From contig OZ020269.1 in the NCBI GenBank assembly GCA_963971225.1, positions 11,990,701 through 12,054,700 on the forward strand: a DNA stretch of 64,000 bases, given 5' to 3'. The notes under the pieces are model-generated. The model did not search any database. It worked only from the letters and a program-made list of their open reading frames with translations, and was not told the DNA's origin. Source of the stretch: Melieria omissa (lineage: Eukaryota; Arthropoda; Insecta; Diptera; Ulidiidae). A program made the translations under genes and the position numbers. Shown in pieces: positions 44,641 through 55,863 of the stretch (within the stretch, counting starts at the first letter, position 1; every line of letters begins with the position of its first letter).

Positions 44641-45290
44641 ATTTACCTACAAAACCTTTCCCATTAAGTTCTTTTCCTATGTCAACCTCTGTGATATCTA
44701 AACTTAATTTGCAAAGAGCGCTGATCTTTCTGCACGGCAACGTTCATCATATTCGTTATCGCCATGCATTGCTTCATACAACTACCAGCTACCACTTGTT
44801 TCGTTCGATGCATGGCCAGGCCGAGCAAGTAAGTAATTCACTTCTTAGAAAGAAATAAAAAAATTATGATAGATTCTTGGATCGCCTCAATAGACAAGAA
44901 TTCGTTCAACGCAGAGTCTTTTGCTGCCTGAATGAGATGAATCTTCTAAGTTACAAAAACAAAAGCTAAAACGTATTTCTTCTCCCAATATATCCAACTA
45001 GCTTAAACTTAGAGTCGATTATGAAATAAGGTTATCTTTTGATAAGGACACAAGATGTCGAATATTATACTAAATTAGTATAAAAACGTAGGCTCAGTTT
45101 AATATGGCAGCTTCCTTAAAAGTTTGAGAAAAGGAATAACTATGATTGAAAACATTTAATAGATAAACTTTAGTCCTTAATCTGACATTTTTCGTTCGGT
45201 GTCCCTTTTTAACATGTAAACTTCGTATCCATGCGAGCTTTATACACGATACGAATTTACGATGGGTTGAAGGCAACACAAGCCTTCTTG
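44641..45290. other. Unassigned noncoding DNA
   Basis: No gene or element recognised. Confidence 0.45.
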
Positions 45291-45291
45291 C

Positions 45292-45665
45292 TTGTCCAAC
45301 TTGCACTTTGATTGTTGGATCAAATCTTCGACGTTCCAAAGGACTCCTCTCATTAAACAGAGCCCAGATCAGAACCATGATCGGTGTCCTTACGAGCCAC
45401 TGCCTAATCAGCAACCACGCAAAAACGATGGAAAAAACGAAAAAAATATGCCTCACTTCCTATGTTACTGTCCTGCTTTATCCAGAAGAAGGCTGACCTA
45501 CTTAGGCAACTTCTTCTTCGGAAGTCTAGAAGATCTAGCTGATAAGACCATAAGCCGTCTACTAAGCTTCGTTAATAGCTCCAACTGGTTTAACGAGTGA
45601 GCGACATGATGCTCGATCTCATGTGGTATCACAAAGGGCCGCCTGGCCTAAGTGTGCTCCTCCTC
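45292..45665 (+). pseudogene. I/Jockey-like LINE 3' fragment
   Basis: Plus-strand frames give 'LLSLNRAQIRTMIGVLTSHC' and 'LISNHAKTM', then after a frame change 'HFLCYCPALSRRRLTYLGNF' and 'LSFVNSSNWFNE' before a stop at 45598. This is the same terminal Cys/His region as 30253-30621 but from a distinct, older copy. The 3' UTR contains 'atgtggtatcacaaagggcc' then 'ggcctaagtgtg' (45612-45650), which resembles the SINE 3' domain at 40125-40070 (minus strand). The end is worn; tandem 'ctacctac' follows. Confidence 0.8.
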
Positions 45666-45737
45666 GACTACCTACCTACGTAATCTGACATTTGGGTAAA
45701 GCAACCTGGAGGATCTTGTAACATAGTTCATTTTATA

Positions 45738-45905
45738 GGAAAGTTTATTTTGTATGCGAGCTCCATTAGGGGTTAGAGATATTAGGTTTGTATGTATGTT
45801 TGCAAGAAAGATCACAAAAGAGAAAATTTGTGGGGTTTAGTCATAGATTTTAACCCTTCAAGAGTAACTACAAAACAGTGGTGCAGAATTTTGCAAAATT
45901 TTCAG
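45738..45905 (+). repeat. Dispersed repeat, partial copy
   Basis: Matches the 3' half of the repeats at 23310-23800 and 61468-61960: 'gagctccattaggggtt', 'agaaagatcac', 'gtggggtttagtcatagatt' and 'ttaaccctt.aagagtaact'. Confidence 0.65.
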
Positions 45906-45999
45906 GCATTTCTGTAAACTTTGATATGACAATGGACCTCTTTGGTCTTTATTTATGCCCCTCAATGTAGCCATGACTTCCTTTGTAAACCTCCATGCA

Positions 46000-48800
46000 A
46001 TGCCATTTAACCCACTCCAGTCTCCCAATTTTTGTATTCAAGCATATTCATATACAACTATAAGACAATGAGTGCAACACGCCGGTCGAGAATCTTTAAA
46101 CAACGTGTCCTGTTTACATTTTTAACTTGCAAGTGTCTTAGCTCATCAACAGTGTTTTACCAACGAAAATTAAATTTCGCTTGTGGCATACAACAAATTT
46201 CAAATATTGCAAAAACATGATTGAAAAACTAAGGCAACCAAACATCGGCTGCAACTTTGACAGCCGCTGACACACTTTGTCGCTGTCGTTGACTCGGTGC
46301 TTGCATCTAGTAGATACATACATATGTGTATGTGTGTATGCGTGCATGTTTATATGTCAATGCAGCGTTGCAATCTTAATTTGTGCGCACAAACGAAGAC
46401 AAATGAAATGCACCGTTGACGTTTATTATGAAATGCAATGGCAAAATTGTTAAAAGCTGCAATGGCAAAGTACAACACACGCACACACAGACACATACAT
46501 GTGCGCTCTTTGACACAACTACATACACATGGGGCAATAAATCAATCCATTTAACAACAAATCCCAGAAATGTGCAACCCATTTCGGTGCATTTACTTAA
46601 GTTGATCAACGAGAAAGGATTCAGAGCGCAGTGCAGCAAAGCAGCAAAGGGAGTCGACTGAAATCGTAAAAGTCGACTGGCAACAAGCACAGACGGAACT
46701 AAAGAATAGCACAAGATGAAGCATTCAAAACTTGTAAAAACAACAGAGAGCGCAATGAAGCTAAAGTGATCGATAGATGAAGCCGGTGGGGAGTATTGAA
46801 GAAGGACACCGCAGCCAGCCACTAAATAATGCGCTAAGCGTGAAAATTCGCACTAAAAGTGTCACTTTGAAGTGGCAACGGACAGCGCGCGCCCTGGAAA
46901 CAACAACAACGAAATAAATAAATCGAAAATAGCACAAAATGTAGATAAATATAAACGATGCAGCAAAAGAAGAAGAAGAAGACGAGGAAAAACTTACAGA
47001 AAAAAATACAAATGGCGACAATAGCGCAAAGCAGGCGGAAGCAAACTGTTAAGTGGCAACCAGCTGATGCAACAATAGCAGCAATAACAACAACAACAAC
47101 AAAATAGACAAGCCATAAACAGCGCGAAACAAGTAAAAGGAAATGAAAAACAAAAACATGGCAGAATTGAAATGTAAAATAGCAACAACAACAATGCAAT
47201 GACACCAACAGCCAATGCAACCAGAGCAGCGAAGAGTAGGCGGAGTGCCAAGAAAAATGACAGTCCAACACCCATTTGGCGACAAAAAATTAAACCGGCA
47301 ACCGGCAGCCAAGACTACACATTTAGTTGTAGGAGTCAGAAAAAAAATATACAACAAAACGTAGAATAAAAATAAATAAACAATAAATATAGAGAGCCAA
47401 GTGGAAGGCAACGACTGCCAAGTCGACGGCAACGGCAAATAAAACAAATGAACACAAAACGAATGGCATGAACGAAGAAAATTTATTGTGGAAAATTCAA
47501 TTGACTCGATACTGCGCAGCATGTAGTGTTTTGTTGTTGTTGTAGTGTGGCGATTGATAGCAGTGTGGTAGGTGCTGCCGTTCGGCGTTGAGCACTTAAT
47601 TGCATTTAAGCATTTCGCTGTTCGTTTGGCCGCCGGGGCCGCCACTTAGTTAGCCAAAAGTCGACGCAGAAAAATGCTTTTGCCGCTGCTGTCAGAGAAT
47701 TTAAATTAGCTGCTCACACTTTGAACACTTTTGGCGCTTTTCCTGTTCTGTTTTGTGCAAATATTTTTATAAACTATTCCAAAAAGACAGAAAAGATTTC
47801 ATTTTCCAAGCAAGTCTTCAGTAAAAGCCTTGAATACAAAAATTAATAAACATTAAGAACTTTTAGTACTAAAAGCCAGACAAAACGCCAGAATAAACAT
47901 GATTACCATATCAATAAAGACAGCAAAATTGCCCAAAAGCTATCTGCATTGTACAATATTAGCGGTAAAGGACCTCTTTAGCATTGCACAAAATTAAACC
48001 ATTTTCTAAAAAATCATTTGAAAAAATATAAAAATAAAAATAAATATAAAAATAAAATTTTAAATAAAAACCCGGTTCACACTGAACTGACTTTCACCAT
48101 TTACTCCCGACAGTCAATGTGCACATGAGCACAAAAGTCAAAAAGGACACGAGCGCATATAAGAAAAAACCAAGAAGACAAACACATTGCGTTGAACAAA
48201 CCACAAACACAACGCAAACGACCAGAACCAAAGTGCCAAAGGCCAAACAATCCGAACGCACTCAAGCACACTGACAGACAAACACACACACACACACATA
48301 CACAAACTCGTACGCACACTGGAATAGAGCAGAAAAACAGCAAAGCAGCACCAACTGCTGAACGAGAAAGACAATGCTGTCGGTGTCGCAAGCAACGGTC
48401 GACAAGTAAGCGAAAATGAAAACGAAAATGTTCCGCTACTATTAAGTTAAGCAGAAAAAGGATTAATTGAAATTGATGAAGCTGCCAAGTGTAAGTGACA
48501 TTTGGCTTCCAGTTGATTGTCACTTAAGGACACACGTCGTGCGTTGCTAAATGCTGCAGCTTTTTGGGGCCACGAGCATAAGGGAAGCCAGAGCCAAAAA
48601 GGCGGGTCCTTTCATGTGTGGGTGTGGGTGTGTGCGTTGCGCGCGTGTGCTGCTCAAAACAAACAAACTCGAATTTTTGCTCTGACTTAATTGGTTTTTT
48701 TTGGCTAAGCTTTTGTTTTTGCAGTTGTGCAGTAACTTTTGAGGTTATGAGGTGACTTGTGATAATGAGTTGGGAGTTCACATGGAGAGTAGGAAATTTG
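46000..48800. other. CAA-rich noncoding DNA, possible untranslated or regulatory sequence
   Basis: A-rich, CAA/GAA-rich on the plus strand (especially 46880-47170 and 48100-48430), with CA runs near 46470-46500 and 48280-48305. Long minus-strand ORFs (46834-47645) are shadows of these repeats. The composition resembles 5' untranslated exons of fly developmental genes, but I see no supporting ATG/ORF or splice set. Confidence 0.4.
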
Positions 48801-49771
48801 ATGAGTTCTTGTATTTATTTTAAGAATATGGTTTTTTGGGTTTTGTATTATTATAGAAAATTTCTTACAGTTAATGTTATGCTTATTCTGCTCTAATGAT
48901 ATTCTGAGGTTTTTGTTTAGTTCGATTTTTGTTCTTCAGCTTTTTTTCTTTAGTTTTCTATATATCACATTGAACTTTTGTAAACTAAAAATGAAAAAAC
49001 ATTAGAACATAAAAACTTTTTGTGAAATTTGTTATTAGTTTTTTTATTTTTTTTTTTAATTTAATTTTTTTTATTATTTTAAGCCCAGTATTTTCTATTT
49101 TCATTTCAGCTTTATTATTTTTCTAGCTTTTTCCCTTTCCTTATTTTATATTTTTAAATTTTCACTTTCTAAATATTTTCTTTTTTCCTAATTTTGTTTT
49201 AATTTTTTTTTCCTTCGTTTTTTGAAATTTTATTTTTCTTGTATTTAAATTTTTATTTTTATATTTTTTATTCATATTTGGAAATTTTTTATTTTTAAAA
49301 TATGAAATCAAAATTAATTTTTATTTTTATGTTGCTATTTATTTATTTCCCCTTCGAATTTTTATTTTTCCATTTTATTTGTTCATGTTTTTATTTTACA
49401 TTTTTGTTTTATTTTTTGTTTTTTATTTTATAAATTATGATTATGTTAGTTTTATAATTTAAATTTTTGGAATAATTATTTTTATTTTTTAGTTTTCAAT
49501 CTCTTATTTCAAACTTTAAATTAAAACATTTTCTTTAGTTTTTTATTTTTATTTTTGTTTGAATTTTTAATTTTTTTGGTTTAAAATTTTGTTATCTATC
49601 TTTGAATTGTTAGCGTTTCGTTTTTAAGTTTTTATTTTCTATTTGTGATTTCCTGTTTTATAATTTACTATTTTTTAGTTTTGGTTTTCAATTTTCAATG
49701 TTTTTTTATTTTGTATTTTTAATTTCAAATTTTTGGATTTCTGTTTACTTTTTGTATTTCCAACTTTTTAT
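48801..49771. other. T-rich noncoding tract
   Basis: Almost entirely T/A on the plus strand. Its last ~255 bp (49518-49771) is duplicated at 51854-52115 on the other side of the RLE-LINE. Confidence 0.7.
49518..49771 (+). repeat. Left copy of a ~260-bp direct repeat flanking the RLE-LINE
   Basis: Shares 'aaattaaaacattttctttt'-type start, 'aatttttttggttta', 'gttatctat', 'tttattttctatttgtgatt', 'ggttttcaattttcaatgtt' and 'ctgtttactttttgtatt' with 51854-52115, about 2.34 kb away, in the same orientation. Confidence 0.82.
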
Positions 49772-49920
49772 TTTATTTTATTTTATTTTATTTTATTTTA
49801 TTTTAATTAATTTAATAATTTAATTTATTTTATTTATTTAATTTAATTTAATTTAAAATAAAATAAAATAAATAATTAAAATAAAATAAAATAAAATAAA
49901 ATAAAATAAAATAAAAAAAA
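49772..49920. repeat. (TTTTA)n turning into (AAAAT)n
   Basis: Pentanucleotide array TTTTA (49769-49804), an AT-rich switch region, then AAAAT units (49855-49920). Confidence 0.9.
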
Positions 49921-50004
49921 TCTGGCGGTTCGCTTACTGCCGCCAGATTCAGTTTTAATGGACCCCACCTCGCGCGGTATGTGGGGGGGAGAGAGGCCGT
50001 GGGA
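49921..50004 (+). mobile_element. Extremely truncated 3' end of the R4/Dong-like LINE
   Basis: The ~84 bp match the last part of the larger copy at 51708-51793 with only about two differences. It begins with a perfect 8-bp stem-loop, tctggcgg...ccgccaga (49921-49947), continues 'ggaccccacctcgcgcggta' and ends 'gccgtgggaaataaaa'. It lies inside the AAAAT array. Confidence 0.85.
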
Positions 50005-50151
50005 AATAAAATAAAATAAAATAAAATAAAATAAAATAAAATAAAATAAAATAAAATAAAATAAAATAAAATAAAATAAAATAAAATAAAATAAAATAAA
50101 ATAAAATAAAATAAAATAAAATAAAATAAAATAAAATAAAATAAAATAAAG
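50005..50151 (+). repeat. (AAAAT)n array, ~145 bp
   Basis: Near-perfect AAAAT units between the two LINE insertions. The minus-strand 'ILFYF' ORFs are its translation. Confidence 0.95.
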
Positions 50152-51591
50152 ATGAAACACATAACCAAACTTCTACAAATAACGGAAAGTTTCACCACCG
50201 ATACATGTATGGAATTTGGCATAGAGAAATGCAAAATGCTGCACATTGCAAAAGGGAAGTTTCTGTCTGAAGAAACAACAGTGACACTCAACAACGAAAT
50301 ACTGGACAACATGACACATGAAGAAACGTACAAATACCTCGGCTTTGAACAGAACACCAGTATCAATCACGTCCAACTCAAACAACAATTGACCAAGAAA
50401 TATAAAGAACGACTTCAGTTAATACTTAAATCCAAACTTTACGCAAGAAACCTATTTAAGGCGATTAACACTTTTGCAATCCCACTATTAACGTACTCCT
50501 TTGGTGTCATTAAGTGGTCAAATACAGACCTGGAAGATTTAGACAGAACAAGTAGAACGATTTTGACGCGGTACGGTTGCCTACACCCAAACTCATGCAC
50601 CGAAAGAATTACTCTAAGTAGGAAAGAAGGCGGACGTGGTCTGATAGATATAACACAACTACATAAAAAACAAATAATAAGACTACGATCATATTTCTAC
50701 AGCAAGGACACAGCACTACACAAAGCAATCACCAAAGCAGACAAGCAATACACTCCACTCAATCTACATCAACAAGATGTAGCGACGCAGGAAGTGGAGG
50801 ACAAACTAGAAAGATGGCTAAAGAAACCACTACATGGAAAACATCCGACTATCGTCAAGCAAAACATAATCGACAAGACAAAAACGTATAGCTGGCTGAA
50901 GAAAGGACTACTTACACCACAAATAGAAGGATATGCCTTAGCAATACAGGACAATGTTATTGCAACTAGAAACTATAAAAAATATATCATGAGGGAAAAT
51001 ATTGACACGGATGTTTGTAGACGCTGCTTTCAAGCCAAAGAAACAATAGAACACATAACAAGTAGCTGTTCATTGCTGGCGTCAACAGAATACACGGAAA
51101 GACACAATATTGCCGCTAAAATCGTGCACCAGGAGCTGGCCCTACAATATAAATTAATACCAGCAACCATTAATTTCTACAAATATAACCCACAAAAAAT
51201 AATAGAAAACGATCAATACAAACTATACTGGGACTATACACTACCAACATGCAGAACCGTTAATGCCAATCGACCCGATATAACATTTATAAACAAAATA
51301 ACAAAAAATACCTTCCTCATAGACATAGCCATACCAACAGACACAAACATAACAACAAAAGAACAAAACAAAATCCACAAATATATACCACTTGCAATAG
51401 AACTAAAAGAGCTCTGGAAACAAAAATCAGTGACAGTGGTTCCCTTAGTTATTTCAGCTACCGGTATAACCACAACAAACTTTAGTAAATATCTAAAAAG
51501 TCTAGACCTTGATCCAACTCTACACGCAATAATCCAAAAAGCAATAATTTTTAAAACAGTACAGATCACAAAAAATTGTATGCAACAATAA
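50152..51591 (+). CDS. C-terminal half of an R2/R4-group LINE protein: RT end, CCHC knuckle and restriction-like endonuclease
   Basis: A 479-codon open frame; the ATG is only the first one after truncation. Residues 1-70 are the tail of the RT palm/thumb ('MEFGIEKCKMLHI', 'YKYLGFEQ'); the YADD box and everything upstream are missing. 'TYSFGVIKWSNTDLEDLDR' and 'EGGRGLIDI' (about 114-167) are thumb/linker features of this group. A CCHC knuckle follows: C289, C292, H301, C306. The restriction-like endonuclease region has RPD (374-376), D391 in LIDIAIP and E418. In complete relatives this nuclease nicks a specific target. The frame is unbroken, so the copy is young, but it cannot work alone. R4/Dong assignment is by motif style and repeat targeting. 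Confidence 0.85.
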   Translation: MKHITKLLQITESFTTDTCMEFGIEKCKMLHIAKGKFLSEETTVTLNNEILDNMTHEETYKYLGFEQNTSINHVQLKQQLTKKYKERLQLILKSKLYARNLFKAINTFAIPLLTYSFGVIKWSNTDLEDLDRTSRTILTRYGCLHPNSCTERITLSRKEGGRGLIDITQLHKKQIIRLRSYFYSKDTALHKAITKADKQYTPLNLHQQDVATQEVEDKLERWLKKPLHGKHPTIVKQNIIDKTKTYSWLKKGLLTPQIEGYALAIQDNVIATRNYKKYIMRENIDTDVCRRCFQAKETIEHITSSCSLLASTEYTERHNIAAKIVHQELALQYKLIPATINFYKYNPQKIIENDQYKLYWDYTLPTCRTVNANRPDITFINKITKNTFLIDIAIPTDTNITTKEQNKIHKYIPLAIELKELWKQKSVTVVPLVISATGITTTNFSKYLKSLDLDPTLHAIIQKAIIFKTVQITKNCMQQ

Positions 51592-51707
51592 GAAACTATG
51601 TAAATAATTGTAAATAAATATATAACTAAATAACATCAAATAGATTAAAGATTAAATAATATCCATATCTGTGATAAACTACTAACAAATACAATAGTGC
51701 TGAAGTG

Positions 51708-51793
51708 GCTTGCGGTTCGCTTACTGCCGCCATATTCAGTTTTAATGGACCCCACCTCGCGCGGTATGTGGGGGGGAGAGAGGCCGTGGGAAA
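51708..51793 (+). repeat. 3' terminal block of the R4/Dong-like LINE, second copy
   Basis: About 98% identical by eye to 49921-50004; the stem-loop is weakened by changes in the 5' arm and loop edge. Confidence 0.88.
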
Positions 51794-51853
51794 TAAAATA
51801 AAATAAAATAAAATAAAAAGTTGGAAATACAAAAAGAAAAAAAAAATTAAATA

Positions 51854-52115
51854 AATTAAAACATTTTCTTTCGTTTTTTATTTTTGTTTGAATTTTTAAT
51901 TTTTTTGGTTTATAAATTTTAATTTTTAAATTTTGTTATCTATGAATTGTTAACGTTTAGTTTTTAAGTTTTTATTTTCTATTTGTGATTTCATGTTTTT
52001 AATTTACGATTTTTTAGTCTTGGTTTTCAATTTTCAATGTTTTTTTATTTTGTATTTTGTATTTTTAATTTTAATTTTTTTGATTTCTGTTTACTTTTTG
52101 TATTCCCAACTTTTT
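51854..52115 (+). repeat. Right copy of the ~260-bp direct repeat
   Basis: Counterpart of 49518-49771. Just before it, 'agttggaaatacaaaaag' (51819-51836) is the reverse complement of 'ctttttgtatttccaact' (about 49748-49765), marking an inversion-type junction. Confidence 0.8.
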
Positions 52116-52220
52116 TTTATTTTATTTTAATTTATTTTATTTTGTTTTATTTTATTTTATTTTATTTTATTTTATATTATGTTATTTTATTTTATTTCAT
52201 TTTATTTTATTATATTAATA
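52116..52220. repeat. (TTTTA)n array
   Basis: TTTTA units with a few variants, mirroring 49772-49804. Confidence 0.88.
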
Positions 52221-53233
52221 AAATATATATAATTTATTTTATTTTTATTAGAATTTCATTGCATTTTCACAACCGCAATGTCCTCAATGTGCTCATGTTT
52301 TCACTCTCACTCAAATCACATTTGTCCCCACTAAACTCCAAATTAATCTTGATTTCTCGTACTTCTGCCGTCGCCTGCAGCTGTTGACCCCGCTACCCAC
52401 TACCTATCCCCCTCCTGGCACGCATCTGTACGGCCGCATGTCTGTTGCAATATTATCGCCCGCGCAGGGCAAACATAATTTCGCAAAATTGCTGCGACTA
52501 ACAAATTAATCAAATTACATATCTGAGCATCATTATGTCCTTACACGCTGCCTCTCACTCACTGCACGCCAACAGCTGAGCTTAAGTGGGCCTTGTCACC
52601 GGCGATAGTGCAGCCGGCAGCCGACAGCCGACGGACGACAGCCGACGGACGACAGCCAAACGCGAATTGCAAATACCACAGTGAAAAAAGACGCCAGTGA
52701 TGCGGGACGGAAGCGTAGAGAAATGCTAAAAATGAAAAAGTGCAGATAATTTTTTCCATTTTTTATTTCAGTTTATTGCCGCTCACACAATGCCGCATGG
52801 ACTGTGCTAACCTAAAACGGCGGCGGCGCACGCTTTTCCGCTCCGCTCGGCACTCGGAATGGCTGCCTTGAACGAGGGCCAACTGTGAGCATATTTTTGT
52901 TAAGTTCTGCTCGGCAGTAATTGAATTTTTAGCAAAGTTGCCAACTTGCCTGTATTGCCTTTTTCGTATTTGCTTTTGTTGTTTTTTCATATTCAGTGCT
53001 GTAGGTGCTGAACGTACAATTAATGCCAGAGATATCGCAACGCTTTACAGGGAGCCGCCGGCATTCAGTGAGATCGGACTTGGCAAAATAGCATTAAAAT
53101 GTTCAAGCAAACAAATTCTTTTTAAAGAACTGCATACAAAGTTTTAAGAATAACTTATAAACATTTTTTTATAAGTTGTCAGATGCTAAAAGTGGGTACA
53201 AGAGGAGCTTAAATTATGGTTATTTGGTAAATT
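52221..53233. other. Noncoding DNA with a short GACGGACGACAGCC duplication
   Basis: A 16-bp unit 'ccgacggacgacag' is repeated near 52626-52656. See 52997-53147 for a weak exon candidate. Otherwise nothing recognised. Confidence 0.45.
52997..53147 (+). other. Weak candidate terminal exon or ORF
   Basis: A T-rich stretch (about 52955-52990) ends in 'attcag', a plausible 3' splice site. It is followed by an open frame of about 50 codons reading 'RTINARDIATLYREPPAFSE' and 'IGLGKIALKCSSKQILF' before a TAA at 53145. The composition is more protein-like than neighbouring ORFs. I recognise no family, no upstream exon is identified, and it may be chance. Confidence 0.2.
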
Positions 53234-53465
53234 ATGGACAAGGACATAGCACAGCGAATTAACATATCCAGTGGCTACAAATGCTAGATTTGCCATAAAT
53301 CTCGCGTAAGGACAATGAATATCCGGGAAAAAGGTGTAGACACAGTAGTTGTAAGTCGATGGCTTAGAAACTGACTGTGGAAGAATGAAGTTAAGGATGC
53401 TCTCTCATCACTTGGTATGACCAACTGGAGAAAACGCATTCAAAATAGAGGCAGCTGTATAGATA
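53234..53465 (+). pseudogene. Degraded RTE 3' fragment
   Basis: Matches the RTE at about 8915-9140: 'gacaaggacatagcacagcg', 'aattaacat', 'ccagtggcta', then 'ctctcatcacttggtatgac', 'caactggaga' and 'agaggcagctg'. Many indels destroy the frame. It is an older relic than 5943-9204. Confidence 0.85.
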
Positions 53466-54527
53466 TTTTAAGGACATCTTTCCAACTTTGCATACTTCAT
53501 ACACCGACACAACTCGCCTCTGTAGGACAACCAAAGCTAAACTTCAAATGAATCTTGATTTCATTTACTCTGTCCATCTGTCAGCACCAAACTTTTTAAC
53601 CCACATTAGCCAAAGACCCTGTTTGCATTCTAACTAACACATATAAGCTTTTCGAAATGAACGAAAATTCAGCGCCAGCAAACTAATTAAGCGCCAACTG
53701 TGTATTGGGCGTTTACTTCAAACAGAAAAGCATCGAAAATCAACGAGAAACCCAAAAAATCCAAACATTATTAAAACAAAAAAACTGCTACCAAAGGAAA
53801 ATTAATTATAATAACAACAACAAAAACAGCTAGAACAAAAAATTGTATTACATACATACAAAAAAACGAAAACAACAACAAGAATGAACATTTAACACCA
53901 CCAACACAGCGTCAGCAACAAAAACAAAACAAAATTTTCAACAATGCAGGCAGAAATTCGCAGCCACAAAGAAAAATATTAAAAGCAAAAAGCAAAAACC
54001 AAAAAAAAAAACAAAAACAAAAAAAATAACAATAAAAACAGCAACAATATTGAAAAAAGTACAAAGTGTGAAAGCAATGAAATCAAGCAACACAAAAACA
54101 ATTGAGCTGAAAATAAAATTTGCAAAAGTTTAGTTGTTTGGAAGCTTGCACGCTGCTCGGTAGATGTGTGTGTGTGTGTAGAGTGTTTGTATAGATTTTG
54201 TGCGTATGTGTTAGTTTGCATGTGTGTATGTGTATGTGTGCTCAAAGTTGCTCAATCGTAAAAATTCAATTTAATTGCTCATTATTGTTGCTTTTTGCTT
54301 TTTTAGTTGTCCTCACAGCAGCTTTAACGCTGCCACTCAGGTTTTGTTGTTGTTGTTGTTGCCACTGTCGCTCTACATCAAATGTACACCAAACTCATAA
54401 CGCTGTAAAATTTGCAATTTTATTTCTTTTTTTAATTTGAATTTCATTTCAATTTTTTCTTTGATACAAAAATTGTTTACACTGCCATAAAGTGCACCAG
54501 CACTCAATGAAGTGTGAACAGCACAAC
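53466..54527. other. A-rich/CAA-rich noncoding DNA with TG run
   Basis: 53640-54130 is strongly A-rich with CAA units on the plus strand, then a (TG)n-type stretch at 54165-54240 and a GTT run at 54342-54362. It may be untranslated sequence; no ORF supports a gene. Confidence 0.4.
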
Positions 54528-55096
54528 TTAACCCTCGGATGGACTTTGTCGTCTGGCCAGACGAAATGGTTCTATTTTTATCCATCACTTTTTTTCTCTG
54601 CGCTTCATTGTGCTGTGCTTTCGTGACTTTTCAAGTTTCGTTATCCTCTATATAAAACGTAAAAAATAAAATGAATTTTTACGCGGTTTTATGCATTTTT
54701 GTTGCTACAAAGTCAGTTTCTACACATTTGCACTTTGTCGCCTGGCCAGACGAAAAATGTTTTTTGCGTGAATCGAGTGTGTAATTAGTTTGTATTATTG
54801 TTTTAACTTTTTTTTGATTCTAAAAATGTTGGCTGAATAATCAAAGCATGTTGCGACCTTGTTGGAAATGTTAAAATAGCAAATTATTTAAAAATTTCGA
54901 AAAACTAAGTAAGCCAAAAGAAGCGTTTTTTTGCATTCTTGCTCAGCTTGTATGTGAAAGTAATTTGATTTTAAGGTTTGATATATAACTGCATATAAAA
55001 TTTTTTGCTATTCGAAATTGGATGCATTTGTTTACCATTGGTGATGTGCCAGTTCGTATTTAAAAGTCGAGGAGTGAAGTTCAGTGATATTTTGGA

Positions 55097-55738
55097 ATGG
55101 CTGAGTTTTTCAACGACGACGAAGTGGTGGAAATGACAATCCATCATACCTCTCAATATAACCAGTTGTCGGCCGAAACGAAAAAAGAAATAGATCGAAG
55201 GTTTGCCAATATTATGTGCAACAGTGACGATGAGGAAGATGGATTAATTGATAATGTTGGTGATGATTTGGATAATAATTATGTGCCACACGAAGACGCA
55301 TCGGATGAGGAAACTGAATTTGTGGTTGAAAATTACATTCGCGAGGAATTAGACGAAGAGGAGTTGGAATTGGAAGAACTTTCACAGGAAAATCCACTAC
55401 CTGTGGTCATAACTGGCCCACAAAATCAAAGTGGTAGATTTTACACATCGCGAGATGGAAAACAGTGGCTTATTGCAGCAATGCCGGCTGGTCGCCTCCG
55501 AGAGCATAACATTTTGCGGACAAGGCATTGTGGCCCTTTACGTGGTACTATTACCAATCCTGTGGGCATTTTTAAATCAATAATTACTCCGGAAATTGTT
55601 GACATTGTCATTAGAGAAACCAACCGTAGAGCTAATGCGGATATTGAAAAATATAATGCGAATAATCCGAGCACAATTCAATCCTGGAAGCCAACAAACG
55701 AAAAAGAAGTGTATGCGTATTTTGGATTACTATTGTAA
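55097..55738 (+). pseudogene. piggyBac-type transposase, N-terminal part
   Basis: A 213-codon ORF from ATG. The first ~110 residues are acidic and disordered ('SDDEEDGLIDNVGDDLDN'), as in piggyBac N-termini. It continues into the start of the DDE domain, 'PVGIFKSIITPEIVDIVIRE' (about 155-174) and 'WKPTNEKEVYAYFGLLL', where it stops. The three catalytic aspartates that follow in the family are absent, so it cannot cut DNA. A short direct repeat 'aacaagcgctt' (about 55743 and 55764) just after the stop may mark the deletion. A GTAAGT at 55791 could be a splice donor. A protein containing only the N-terminal part is possible. Confidence 0.82.
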
Positions 55739-55863
55739 TCCAAACAAGCGCTTCCCTAACATTTAACAAGCGCTTAAAATCTATGGTGTGGTAAGTTATT
55801 AGTAAACATTCGTATTATAAATATACCATTATATTATCTTATCATTCATTTATATCATTCTAG

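Larger units (their letters stand above)
50152..51793 (+). mobile_element. 5'-truncated R4/Dong-like LINE (restriction-like endonuclease type) in an AAAAT array
   Basis: Starts abruptly after the AAAAT array in the middle of the RT domain. It carries an open C-terminal ORF, a ~200-bp 3' UTR and the 3' terminal block shared with 49921-50004, and is followed by more AAAAT units (51792-51818). Presence of the same short repeat on both sides of two separate insertions points to target preference rather than only a tail. Confidence 0.87.

Noticed and set aside
45094..45456. Minus-strand 120-codon ORF
   Set aside because: Largely antisense to the LINE fragment at 45292-45665; no recognisable domain.
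46834..47645. Long overlapping minus-strand ORFs (up to 198 codons)
   Set aside because: Leu/Cys/Phe-rich shadows of CAA/GAA-rich plus-strand sequence; no domain or splice support.
49848..50366. Minus-strand ORF rich in Ile-Leu-Phe-Tyr repeats
   Set aside because: Translation of the AAAAT pentanucleotide array and of the antisense of the RLE-LINE; no protein signal of its own.
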